Source: Nematostella vectensis
Taxonomy: Eukaryota; Cnidaria; Anthozoa; Actiniaria; Edwardsiidae
Assembly: GCF_932526225.1 (NCBI RefSeq)
Contig: NC_064047.1
Coordinates: forward strand, 9,165,994 to 9,229,993
Length of the DNA stretch: 64,000 nt
Direction: 5' to 3'
How positions within the stretch are numbered: the first letter of the stretch is position 1; each line of letters starts with the position of its first letter. Both the position numbers and the translations under genes were made by a program. Shown piece by piece: positions 50,081 through 60,159 of the stretch. A model generated the notes under the pieces. That model was given only the letters and a program-made list of their open reading frames with translations, was not told where the DNA came from and searched no databases.

Positions 50081-50756
50081 GGGTTTGGAGGCCAGTTTGA
50101 CGTCACAAATTCTATTGCTCGCCCAGCGAAATGAGCAATGTTCCCACTTCGTCAAATTCTCTTTGCCAAAGAAAAACAAAATGCTAGCTTTTTGTCAATG
50201 GACATTGTCAATGCGAAATTACTCCCGTAGACGACACTTGGATGGGCATAACATAAACTAACATAGGAAATTCAATATAGGCTTACATGGTTTATTTATC
50301 TTTTACTGTGTGATATACGGTTTAAATTATATCATTGTTTTATTATTCTTTTCCGTTATTTATTTTTTATTTCATCCAATTTTTACCATACGACCTACTG
50401 GACAGGAAAAGAGGAGTGATTTTAATTGAAAAGAACTGTTTTGATACTTTAGATAGACCGAAATATCATCAACCAAATCCGGCGAATACTGTGGGAGATA
50501 GGCAAGAGTAAATTACCATCTTGGATATTTTACACTGTAGGTAAATTAATTCATAGCAAATACAGCTTTGGAGGATGTCATGGGCATCTAGCTAGTTGTC
50601 GTATTATTAACCACGCCGTGAAACCAAACCGACTCTCAAAGAAGCATTATGAAATTCAATACTATTCAAGTGCCCAGCGGCGAAAAATGGGATTTGAGAT
50701 CTAGGAGATTTGCGAAAGACGGAGGTTATTAGCTGGCGTACTTAAAGGCCACCTAA

Positions 50757-51824
50757 ATGACAAGTTTCGGAGCAAATGTGAATGGGACGTTCGCCAATGC
50801 AAGCTACGAGGGAAGATATTACAATGATATGGATTCAACAAAGGATAAGCGTTCAACGTTTGTTATTTGCTTTGAAGCAGGACTTTTGTGTGCTATCATA
50901 GTAACAGCAATTATAGGAAATTCACTTATTCTCACAGCTATCTATCGCTTTCGAAGTTTACAGACGAAGACAAACGTATTCGTTGTAAATCTAGCGATAG
51001 CAGATATATCTTTGGCTGTTTTGGCAATGCCTTTTACCATGACATCGTCTATAACGTATGAATGGATCTTTGGCGACACTTTCTGCAAAGTGCAAGGAAT
51101 TTTCAACTCGCTTTTCTGCGAGGCGTCGATTCTCACACTGACGTTCGTCTCGTTGGAACGATTCATCGCGATTTTACATCCATTAAAATACCAACAGTGG
51201 ATGACTCCTCGAACGATAAAAATCATGGTAGTGTACATTTGGTTACAGTCACTCATATGTGCAACCTCGACATTTTTATTCTCTAAGTTTGAGTTTTTAA
51301 AATTCGAGCATATATGCACTGTTGATTGGTCATATAGTATTGGCTACACCTTTTTCTTCGTTGTCACATTTTTCTTTCTTCCATTCGCGGCGATGGCTGT
51401 TTGTTACTTTGTCATTTTGCGTAAGGCGTTGGAACAGAGACGCAAAATAGCTAGTATAACAGTTGGTGAGATTCGTGGACAGAGTAATGAAGAACAGAGG
51501 AAGACCAAACAAGAACACAAAGCAACAATTATGATCGCTATAGTAGTCGGCACGTTCTCGGCCTGTTGGTTCCCCCATGCAGTGGGGATATTCTGCTTGG
51601 TATCGGGTAACTGTGAATGGCCGGATTCTTACTTCATAGCTACAACCTGGCTAGCTATGTTGAACAGCGCGCTAAACTCGGGAATCTACGGTTTGATGAA
51701 TTCTAGCTTCAAGCGCGCGTTTAAAAGCATTTTACTGCGAGATCGGTTCGTTACTGATGCTAATATTGTTACTGTGATTGGGAAGAGAACTCAGGGTGTT
51801 TCTCGTGCATTCGGAAATGAATAA
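50757..51824 (+). CDS. Class A (rhodopsin-like) G protein-coupled receptor, orphan
   Basis: A single uninterrupted exon encodes 355 aa with seven hydrophobic segments. Visible family residues are N55 (helix 1), D83 (helix 2), C110 at the top of helix 3 paired with C187 in loop 2, ERF 134-136 in place of DRY, CWFP 270-273 in helix 6, and NSGIY 307-311 in place of NPxxY in helix 7. Two N-glycosylation sites (N9, N14) sit in the extracellular tail. The pattern is broadly like amine or melatonin receptors. However, position 3.32 is Asn117, not the Asp that binds amines, so a classical amine ligand is unlikely. It sits in the plasma membrane and signals through G proteins; the ligand cannot be read from sequence. 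Lack of introns suggests an old retrocopy or a lineage expansion of intronless receptors. Confidence 0.95.
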   Translation: MTSFGANVNGTFANASYEGRYYNDMDSTKDKRSTFVICFEAGLLCAIIVTAIIGNSLILTAIYRFRSLQTKTNVFVVNLAIADISLAVLAMPFTMTSSITYEWIFGDTFCKVQGIFNSLFCEASILTLTFVSLERFIAILHPLKYQQWMTPRTIKIMVVYIWLQSLICATSTFLFSKFEFLKFEHICTVDWSYSIGYTFFFVVTFFFLPFAAMAVCYFVILRKALEQRRKIASITVGEIRGQSNEEQRKTKQEHKATIMIAIVVGTFSACWFPHAVGIFCLVSGNCEWPDSYFIATTWLAMLNSALNSGIYGLMNSSFKRAFKSILLRDRFVTDANIVTVIGKRTQGVSRAFGNE

Positions 51825-52384
51825 GCAAAGTTGATAACTTGGACTCATCATTATAACTCTCGAAATCTACTGTTCAACGGAAATTTAGCTTCTAGCGCGT
51901 GTTTAGTATCGAAACAAATCCCAAACTAGATCTAAAAATACTTTGAAACAGAAAACTTTGAGCGGAGACTTTATTAACATAAACAGGCCAGAACCTCGAT
52001 AGACTGTGAAAGTTGTCACGTTAAAATTACAAGCAAATTTTTTTAGCAAATTGAATTTTTTTATTGCTTTATGTCGATGCCGCCCCGCGTATCATAGGGC
52101 CCTGGTAACTACCTAAAGGCGGTTACGAGCCGATATGGAAATGGTTGTAAGGGAAATACAAAGATAATTCGCTCTATTATTAATTTCAAGCCTTTTTCAT
52201 CCAAGCCTGGTGTGACAAATCATTTTATCGATTGTCGAGGTGTTGGAAAATCCGCCTTTCGCATATCCGTTGATAAAAATAAACACCTAGGAATGATATT
52301 TCTCAGTGGAAAAGAAGTAAAATGAGGGCCGAGAATTGTCTATGAAATTTCGAGTTAAATAATAAAAAAAGGAGAAAAACGGTT

Positions 52385-52523
52385 CAGACATAACAACATA
52401 TTGACATAAGAGAGAAAAAAAACATTTTTTTATCTTACGTCCTTATGTAGATGTTATGTTGTACTCCTGTACATAAGAACATAAAATCGCGCGCCTATGT
52501 CGTTACATAGCCAGTGTACACCG
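52385..52523. repeat. Truncated relative of the foldback element at 61070
   Basis: It contains ACATAACAACATATTGACAT on the left. The right edge GCGCGCCTATGTCGTTACAT with AGCCAGTGTACAC parallels the GCGCGCATGTCGTTATG...GCTAGTGTGCAC end at 61.2 kb. Decayed. Confidence 0.6.
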
Positions 52524-53707
52524 CGCATAACAGCGAATGCGACTAAAGTGGTTTAGCGTCGCATTTATCGCCGTCCTTTTCCGCTAGGCCTCAAGTGCTG
52601 GATAACATGGAGAAAATCGCAAACACGGGGACGGAACTAATATGCCAGCCTGAATAAAGGAGTGTGAGAGTTTAGGGGAAGCGTATTTGGGCACCTGTTT
52701 ACTTACAATGCTCTTTGTGATTGTACAATTTAAAGTATCTCTGACAGTCGCCATTTTTTCGAACTAACAAAATAAATACAAAGGGTAAAAAGCATCGATT
52801 GTGATCGGCTGATTGGTAAACTATTGCATTTTTTTCGACTCTTTTTTTCGATTAAATTTTCGATTGAAATGTAGTATAAAGTCATGTTTTTAGCTAGTTA
52901 TTTCGAAATTTCATAATATAATTTGCCACTCCTTAAACCTCACCTGAATCCGCCGCTAATATATCAGAATACAAACAAAAAAAGAATTTGTGGGGCGCCC
53001 TTGAGGTAGGGATTTCTTTACGAGAATCTTATACTTTCTCCCAGATCATATAGAGAAGAATGATGCTGATATACGGTTAATAGAATAGAACATTCTCGCT
53101 TCTGAGTTGGCCTGGCCGGAGCCAAGCGTCCGTTGCTTGCCCCCTTTCGCACTATTTTTTGTTGTTGTCTCTTCCACGGTTTGTTGTGTACTTATATCAG
53201 TATAGAGACTGTCTAAAAAAAATAATAATAAACATACAGAAGAAGGTAACTACAGCATGGGCGTTATCAAACGCAACTTTCACTTATTGCATTTGGAAAT
53301 TTGGTCAACTCAATGGTTACCTCGAAATTGGAAGTTTTCTCGTAGAATTAGGTCAATGCTTGCGCATATTCGTTTGCCTGTATCACGGGAAGGGGGGGGG
53401 GGGTGTACACACAATCCTAGCAGGTTCACTTGAAGCGAAAGAGACAAAAAACCTTGATTCAAGTTCGCGAAATTTGGTTCTTAACTTTTTCTAGTAAATG
53501 AATTTTCCATCCTAACAAAAGGACACTAAAAGTAACGAAAACTGCAGGGTTTTGAAGCTCAAGTTTTCAATTTTCGTTTATCTGCGCGCGCTGCAAACAC
53601 CGGTAGCATGCGTTCGCGCACGCACTAGGAAACATGCCATTTCAAACGAGCACGCGCTGTTTTGATTTTGTAAAATACTGTTTTCGTTGTTTGCGTTGTA
53701 GAAAACC

Positions 53708-53849
53708 AATTTTCATAGTTTTCCGTGGTATGTACTCTTATACACCACGATATTCGCTACGCACCTCGTGACTCCACAACATTTTGATCATGAGGTGACG
53801 AATATCGTGTTGTGTAAGAGTACATACCATGGAAAACTATGGAAATTTT
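53708..53849. repeat. Foldback element, about 142 bp
   Basis: The left arm CATAGTTTTCCGTGGTATGT then ACTCTTATACACCACGATATTCG pairs with the right arm CGAATATCGTGTTGTGTAAG, AGTACATACCATGGAAAACTATG. A 30-bp loop includes CACCTCGTGA and TGAGGTGACG. Confidence 0.85.
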
Positions 53850-54923
53850 GTTAATTATAAGACTTATCCTGTGGTGTTAGCCATTTCTCGTTTTCCATTT
53901 TCTTTTCAAGTCAACGATAATTAAAATAGGTGTAATTTGCAGTGCTTCTTTGCTCGCTTTTTTAAGCTGTTTAAAAAAGCCAATCTGTCGAAAAACGCTT
54001 GAAAAACAGTTGAAAAAAGTCTGCTTTTAATATCCTAGACTTTTAGCGCACGAAATATCATTTACGTTATTTAGCATTATTGCTAAAGCAGATATCTGTT
54101 CAATAAATATTAATGCTCACAAAAAAATTAATGTGCGTGTTTCTCGAACTTTTTACAACCAAAATTATCGACTCTCTTACAAAATAGTGGCAAAAACGAG
54201 CAGAAAGAAAAATTCAAATCTAAGTTATCAGGAGGTCGATCTTGCTGAAGTTCGCCTCCGTACGTGCAAACTTACGATTTAAAAATTATAGAAATATCCA
54301 TTCAATAGCGGGCGGCTTGCTTTGCTCACAACAAGAACAACAAAAAATACACCTACCTTATAATTTATTAGATATTAAATTTGAAATAAAAAATAATAAT
54401 TTAAAAATAACGATTTTTTAAATCAGAAATCACTACTCGCTTGACATATTGTGTGCATTTCTCTCATTGTAAAATTCTCCTCTCGAATAAATTCAAGTGG
54501 CGTATTCGTTTTTTAATAAATCTAGATTCATTTAAAGCCTGTCTTACAATATTGAAATAAAAGAGCGGAAATTAGAACGGTTGCGATTCAGATGGGAAAA
54601 TCAAAAATAAAACGAAAAAAAAAAAGAAAAAAAAGATAGCTGCCGCCCCGTTCTTTATGGACAGCATAAAGAAAAGGGAACTCGGACTCCCTGTTGTAAA
54701 AAGAAAAAAAAATGGCGCCAAACCACAGGTTACCATGGAGACCGATCGGCTAAGTTTGTTTATTACAACTGGTAGTGCTCTCCAATTGTCGAATAAAAAA
54801 AATATTTTCTCTGGTTTATACCTGGCGGAGCAATACATTTGACTAATAACTAGACGTTTCTAATAGAAAGTGAACGCTCGGAGGACGGGACGAACATGTT
54901 TCAGTACAGGGGTTCTCGCTGAT

Positions 54924-55415
54924 TAGCATGAAATCAAAATATAAATCAGCCGACTGGGAAGCCTGTGGTGTGGACACAAAAAAATTGCATCCACTTTATG
55001 AAACTCGCGCATGCGCTAAAACTCCGCTGATCGATATGAAATCAATATACAAATCAGCCGACCGGGAAGCCTATGGCGTGGACACGAAAAATGGACTATA
55101 TGAATCTCGCGCATGCGCTAAAAAAATCACAGATCAGCATAAAATCAAAATACAAATCAGCCGACTGGGAAACCTGTGGTGTGGACACGAAAAATCGCAT
55201 CCACTATATGAAACTCGCGCATGTGCTAAAAAGACCGCTGATCAGCATGAAATCAAAATACATATCAGCCGACTGGGAAACCTGTGGTGTGGACACGAAA
55301 AATCGCATCCACTATATGAAACTCGCGCATGCGCTAAAAAGACCGCTGATCTGCATGAAATAAAAATACATATCAGCCGACTGGGAAGCCTGTAGTGTGG
55401 ACACGAAAAATCATA
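54924..55415. repeat. Tandem array of about 105-bp units carrying NRF1-like palindromes
   Basis: Five units each begin near GCATGAAATCAAAATACA then ATCAGCCGACTGGGAA, CCTGTGGTGTGGACACGAAA and GAAACTCGCGCATGCGCTAA. The palindrome GCGCATGCGC is at 55007-55016, 55109-55118 and 55325-55334; one copy is changed (GCGCATGTGC, 55217-55226). GCGCATGCGC is the NRF1 consensus. Confidence 0.9.
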
Positions 55416-55688
55416 TGCGATACCAAGATTAGACTTGCTCTCCGGTCGCTGCCTCTCTCCGAGCAATAATGCACTTTATGTTTATTTTAGAAATATAAAT
55501 GCGAATTCCTATTAGTTTAATTGCAATTTCGTGCGCGAAATTGGTTAAATATTTTTTTAGCTGAGTACTCGGTAATATTTGTAAATTGTAAATGGTAGAC
55601 GGCAAACAATGATTCTGACTCTCTATTTTATCAATCATCTTCGAAATAAAAAAAAAATGAAGTTGATTTAATACGGTGACTCCCGTAT

Positions 55689-55948
55689 AGGGGACTTGCG
55701 CTAGATTACGTGACTTTTTTGGGTGGCAAACTAGCGCGCGCTAAAGCTTTTAGCGGTAAAATAACAACAAATAGAAAACTATTTAGTGCTTACGGAAAAG
55801 CCAGAAAGTTTTATTTTTCAAAGTTTATTTTCATTTAAAGATTTTATTTTTTCGTCATTCTCTGACGTGAAGGGTGCAGTCATCTGTGTCTATTTTGGCT
55901 TGAATTGGCCACTATAATAATCACGTGATGTCTTGGCGCAGGTCCCCT
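55689..55948. repeat. MITE with AGGGGACTTGCGC / GCGCAGGTCCCCT ends
   Basis: The ends are inverted matches that continue as ATTACGTGA against TCACGTGAT. The interior includes TTCGTCATTCTCTGACGTGA, found inverted at 49259-49300 and 58525-58562. This copy looks complete at 260 bp. Confidence 0.8.
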
Positions 55949-56140
55949 ATTAACAATTTCTTATTACTAAAGAACTTTATATGACTACCTCCATTAAACA
56001 TCGGCCACTAAGTAATAAAAGGCGAGGTTGTCAGTTAAATGTAGGTCATTTTATCATCTTAGCAAAATACCAAAAAAGAAAGTATCCTTTTCCATCGGCT
56101 GATTTCGTGAAGGTATTGCGCTATTTGTAATTGAATTTAG

Positions 56141-56608
56141 CAGGGGCTCATAACTAGGGGCAATCAACTTCCTCACATTCTTGTATTATATAGGTGTTAC
56201 GGCGTTTCCTAGGATCAGGCTATTTTTAGACGCGCGTATTAGCCAATTAAATGCGACCTTAGTGCTTACGTTTTGGCTGAGCTCAACTGCACGGGCAGTC
56301 AGACAAAAAGCTATGTTTTCTCTTCGGTGCTTTGACCTTTGTTGCTCTCTTCTTCAATGATGAATCCAGCTTTAACTACGAATTTAAATTCTGGCTTGCA
56401 ATTTTTTTGTTGAACAAACAAAACCGACGGATGATGGATAAAGAAATACTCTTCCTAACTGAAATTTCCCCACGTCACTAGCGCGCGCGACCAACGTCAA
56501 CGTAGCTGATTGACCCGTCCGTGCGAGCGCGTCTAAAAATAGCCTGATCCTAGGAAACGCCGTGACACTTATATAATGCAGATGATTGCCCCTACTTATG
56601 AGCCTCTG
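56141..56608. mobile_element. Non-autonomous DNA transposon, 6-bp target duplication
   Basis: The left end begins CAGGGGCTCATAACTAGGGG and the right end is the reverse of CAGAGGCTCATAAGTAGGGG. The terminal repeats stay similar for about 100 bp, including GGCGTTTCCTAGGATCAGGC and TATTTTTAGACGCGC. ATTTAG flanks both sides (56135-56140, 56609-56614). No transposase frame remains in 468 bp. CAGGG-type tips and the 6-bp duplication resemble the element at 16839-19840. Confidence 0.85.
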
Positions 56609-57407
56609 ATTTAGTTAATAAAGTATAACACTTGTTTTTAGATGTTATTTCGAGATTCTATCACATAATTTGTTTTACTATGTGAAGAAAAAGCAAACAA
56701 CAACAACAGTTAAAAAAAAATAAAGATGTAGCTGGATAAATAAAATTTCTACTCAGAATAGTCTTAATCGTTCTTACCCGGATGTCTGTTAGGGTTCCCT
56801 GTGGTTGTTAAGAGTTGTGACATCAAAGGAAGCCATCTCCCCGTTCTGTGGCTGAGCTTGTTCCAGGCGCCACGCTGCTTTACGGTTCATCTACGAGCAC
56901 AGGTAACAATCTGCAGACTTAGGGTGAGACATGGGGTGAGACGGCACTTCTAATGGAGTAAATTTAAAAATAACTACAACTATTTCATATACTTGCATTG
57001 CGCGGGGGATGGGTCGAGCGAGCACCATGCTGGGACTATTTTACGCAATTCAACATGGTAAACGCTACAGTAGAATATTCAGGAGGTTATGGCAATTCTG
57101 CTCCCGGAATATCTTCGTTAGTTAGATTTACAACATCAATATTTTCATCGTTCGACGCCATGTCGAATTGAGCCCCCTAAAATCTTCCCAGCATGCTGTT
57201 CGCTTATCAACTCGACCCAATCCCCCCCGCAAAGGTAGAATGGCCACCTCCATCTGTACACGCCTGCTTATTTCACCCAAGACAGAACAATTTTCCAACT
57301 TATCGTATGTTACTTAAAATAGAGGGTCCATCCCGAACATTAAATAGTCCTACCACTGTTGGGGCACATTTAACAATCTGCGCACACAATATCAGCGCCC
57401 TGTTACA

Positions 57408-57702
57408 TACACCTATTTCAAATAACGTTGTCAGTTCAAATGGCAAATGGCCATTGAAAAATGGCAGTTCTACGGCCGTGAGGACAAATGGATCCCAAAA
57501 TATTTGTTTCAAATTCAGAAAAATATAAACAAAACATACGGCTATCCATTTAATATAATTTTTATATGTTTGAGTTTATTTACCACCTTCTTTTTTACAA
57601 ATAATTACTACCCATAAACACCTTTCGGTTGTAGAACTGCCATTAGGCAAATTGCCATTCGCCGTTTGCACTGACAGCCTTTATTGAAATAGGTCTATAC
57701 AT
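57408..57702. repeat. Inverted-repeat element, about 295 bp
   Basis: The left arm includes CCTATTTCAAATAACG, GTTGTCAGTTCAAATGG and AATGGCAGTTCTACGG. The right arm is an imperfect inverse ending TTATTGAAATAGG and including GTAGAACTGCCATTAGGC and TTTGCACTGACAGC. Confidence 0.65.
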
Positions 57703-58042
57703 GAAATACAAAAGCACTTTTAAAAACACATGTTGCATCTGCAAGGGGACCACCATGCATGTGTTTGGTGTGGTCAGTGCAGAAGGTTAGAATTCTAGTC
57801 GGGGAGCCTTAGAAACCGTTCATTACTTAAGTTGTGGGAAAGGAACGAAGGGAGGTTGGTGATAAGGGGAGCCTCACTATCTTTAATATATCCAAAAGGG
57901 GAGCACAAATAATTAAAGTTAAATCTTGAATCTCGCAAAAGGAAGCCTCCAAAGTCTCATAAGGAGAGACATGTTTTGAATGTATACCTGCTATTTTTAA
58001 ACCAGCATTTACTTATTTATATTCCTCAAACACAAGGGGTTT

Positions 58043-58272
58043 GACGTGGAAGGGTGACACAAACGATTGCGTGAGATGAAGGATTTCGTGACACGCGTGA
58101 CACGGTAGCTTGCGTGACACAAGCAATTCATTGACACAAGCTAAAGCGTGACACACTGTTTTACGTGAAAGGGTGACACAAACGATTGCATGAGATGGAT
58201 TGCGTGATACGCGTGACACGAGCAATTAATTGATTAATTGAGTTGGTACTAAAGCGTGACACACTGTTTATT
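58043..58272. repeat. Tandem duplication of a GTGACAC-rich unit, about 115-120 bp
   Basis: Two copies start at about 58043 and 58163 with AAGGGTGACACAAACGATTG and end with CTAAAGCGTGACACACTGTT. Within each, GCGTGACAC words repeat irregularly. Confidence 0.85.
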
Positions 58273-58498
58273 TAACATACAGCTTAAAAAGTGTAAAGCT
58301 ATAGCTGGAAAAGTCACTTTTACTTTTGGATTCTTCTTTCACCCATAGAGAATGCTTCTAACTCTACAGATAATCACTTCAAGCTTTCGTCATTCAAAAT
58401 CCTTGAGGACTGAAATTCAGATCGTGCTTCGCAATGCGCTGACCAATCAAAAAGCAACAAATGAAATGTATTCAGGCCTGTACTTGCCAATCAGCGTC

Positions 58499-58697
58499 AA
58501 ATTCAAGCCAAAATAAACACTGACTGTGCCTGTCACGCCAGAGAATGACGAAAAAATATAACATATTTAAATAAGAGTTCTGGCTTAATTGGTAAGCGCT
58601 ATGTTTGTTGCTTTTCTTTTGCCGCTAAAAACTTGAGCGCGCGCCAGTTTGCCACTATATATAAAAGTTACGTGATCTCTTAGCGAAAGTCCCCTAT
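58499..58697. repeat. Truncated, inverted copy of the 55689 MITE family
   Basis: It contains TCAAGCCAAAATAAACACTG, CACGCCAGAGAATGACGAAA and the right end GTTACGTGATCTCTTAGCGA then AAGTCCCCTAT. The left end is missing. Confidence 0.75.
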
Positions 58698-59184
58698 TGT
58701 TTGCCTTTCAGGACAAGACGTCAGACACCGATCAAATTGCTTAATATCAAACCATAGCCATTTGTGAAGGAACTACTTTACTTAGAGAAAATTTTGATTC
58801 TTTTAAAATGAGCAGTCAAAAAAATTTCACACTTCGTTCTATAGTAAATGTCTATTTTTCTTATAATAATATGTACAAAACTAATTTTTACATTAAGCGC
58901 TTTTCAAAAGAAAGCATTTAGTTTGGATATATAGGCTAGGCTACTAGAGGATTTGCTCTTAGTTGTCATAGAGTTTATGATATTTGTATATAAAAAGAGT
59001 TTATCGTCTATTGTACATGATGTCCAATAAATTCGTGCCATTACTTGCAAGTCATGCTATTTCACTTTATGTCATTTTCTTAGAGCCATTATCCTACTAT
59101 TCTTAGAGATTTTTTTCTGTTACATTTCAGCTGTTTTTCTAGTATTACTACAACTAGGCGGATTGTCGAGCCCATTGTAGGCCA

Positions 59185-59311
59185 GGGCCGGGTTCCTAGA
59201 CAGCAGGTTAACGCTAACCTAGGGATAAATGCCCTTTTTATCCAATCAAATGTCAAGATAGCCATATTTATCCCAGGGTTAGCGCTAACCTGCTTTCTAG
59301 GAACCGGCCCC
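59185..59311. repeat. Foldback element, about 127 bp
   Basis: The left arm GGGCCGGGTTCCTAGACAGC then AGGTTAACGCTAACC pairs with the right arm GGTTAGCGCTAACCTGC, TTTCTAGGAACCGGCCCC. Inside, AGGGATAAATG pairs with TATTTATCCCA. Confidence 0.85.
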
Positions 59312-59440
59312 AGGGAATCCACAAGCCTGGGGGTTGTCGGGAAAAATTAGACTTTGTTCAAATGTCAGGCCCACACTGAAGAAAGTACACAAAATTGATC
59401 CTAAAATTTGATGCGTGTAAAAAAGCCTTGTAACAAATTG

Positions 59441-59532
59441 TAAAGCAAACTTTCCACTGACAGCTTTGATTGTTTGCCGGAAGAAGAGTTCTTCGATTGT
59501 CTTGTTTCGAACTGCGATGGCAGAATTAATAG
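59441..59532 (-). pseudogene. Decayed duplicate of the receptor last-exon 3' end
   Basis: It matches 59608-59706 closely. On the minus strand it reads VRNKTIEELFFRQTI, identical in protein to the intact exon although codons differ. A 5-7-base gap before it breaks the frame, and downstream it reads KAVSGKF instead of the activation helix. Either a relic of tandem duplication or an unused alternative 3' end. Confidence 0.7.
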
Positions 59533-59584
59533 GGAGCCTTTCAGAGCGAGCCCTAAGGTACTACACTATCTATACACATTAACT

Positions 59585-59826
59585 CTAACTGGACTTAAAC
59601 ATATCACAAAGCAAACTTTCGATGGCGACACTCCCAATTGTTTGCCGGAAGAAGAGTTCTTCAATTGTCTTGTTGCGAACCAATCGCAGCGATGGCAGCA
59701 TTAGTAAAAGCTTCCCAAATCGGACTTGTTGACCGGCGAACTGTCTCTTGATATAGTCTCCGAGCATGATCTGCGCCTGGTCTTGGTAGCATTCAACTTG
59801 TTGCGGGTCTCTCAAATCGCGAAGGT
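59585..59826 (-). CDS. Last exon of a second NR2E-like nuclear receptor (partial)
   Basis: The exon begins after a CCCCAG acceptor, in the same phase as the last exon of the NR2E gene at 30461. It encodes about 80 residues: YQDQAQIMLGDYIKRQF, VRFGKLLLMLPSLRLVRNKT, IEELFFRQTIG and the activation helix VAIESLLCDMF, then a stop. This is the C-terminal third of a ligand-binding domain. Similarity to the other exon ([17 protein letters not shown]) marks it as a paralogue. No upstream exons were found in 59827-64000, so the rest should lie beyond the window unless this is an orphan exon. The frame is intact and the key Leu/Phe positions are kept. Confidence 0.88.
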
Positions 59827-59974
59827 CTGGGGACAAAAATGAAGAGGAGATGAGTACAGTAGAAACGGAATCCCTCCGATAGCGTAATGTTAAGAGGAAG
59901 GAATAAGGATGTTGAAAAAGGTGGAGTCCTCTGAGAGAGAATCAGACTGGGGGTTCTAAGCTCAGGATGTCTAG

Positions 59975-60159
59975 ATAAAGGCTGATCAGTCGTACCAGAC
60001 CTGCCTACGACATGTCTTAGCTCTGAATTACATGCTACGACCCTCGTAGTCCAGCGTCGTAGCGGAGTCGAAGGCTGATTCAAACTCTACGACTCGAGCT
60101 GTAAAAGTGTTGTGGGCAAGTCGCATACGACTGAATCATGCTGTCTAAATCAGTCTTAA
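59975..60159. repeat. MITE, family with TAAATCAGCCTTAA ends (third copy)
   Basis: The left edge TAAAGGCTGATCAGTCGTAC pairs with the right edge GCATACGACTGAATCATGCT then GTCTAAATCAGTCTTAA. Inner CTACGAC words and CGTAGCGGAGTCG match the copy at 29125-29337. Confidence 0.75.

Larger units (their letters stand above)
41606..50756. other. Long non-coding stretch between the NR2E and receptor genes
   Basis: No gene is recognised. An inverted CCAAT at 41738-41742 may belong to the NR2E promoter. A promoter-like cluster at 42347-42440 faces right. Tetranucleotide repeats lie at 45080-45250 and a duplication plus minisatellite at 48185-50080. Two related stretches (about 46020-46110 and 46560-46660) share TTATCTTTAGA and the word TAGGCAGTGCCTAA. 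A TTGCAA-rich inverted patch lies at 47200-47320. Confidence 0.5.
51825..59584. other. Non-coding stretch rich in foldback elements and tandem arrays
   Basis: No gene is recognised. It contains inverted-repeat elements at 52385, 53708, 55689, 56141, 57408, 58499 and 59185 and tandem arrays at 54924 and 58043. The open frame at 57193-57528 overlaps an inverted repeat and shows no domain. Confidence 0.6.

Noticed and set aside
48489-50179. Several overlapping minus-strand frames with THIGHA-like repeats
   Set aside because: They follow the minisatellite unit and appear in multiple frames, as expected from a repeat without in-frame stops.
56770-56915. Minus-strand 33-codon frame with a GTAAGAAC donor-like site after it
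   Set aside because: The frame stops before the donor, so at most it is a noncoding 5' exon; no acceptor or partner exon was found.
57193-57528. 111-aa plus-strand frame
   Set aside because: No domain recognised; its second half lies in an inverted-repeat element.
58570-58610. tRNA A-box-like sequence TGGCTTAATTGGTAAGCGC
   Set aside because: No B-box or cloverleaf follows; it lies within a MITE copy.
59474-59704. Plus-strand frame with a repeated PEEEFF motif
   Set aside because: It is the antisense of the duplicated nuclear receptor exon; the minus-strand reading explains it.
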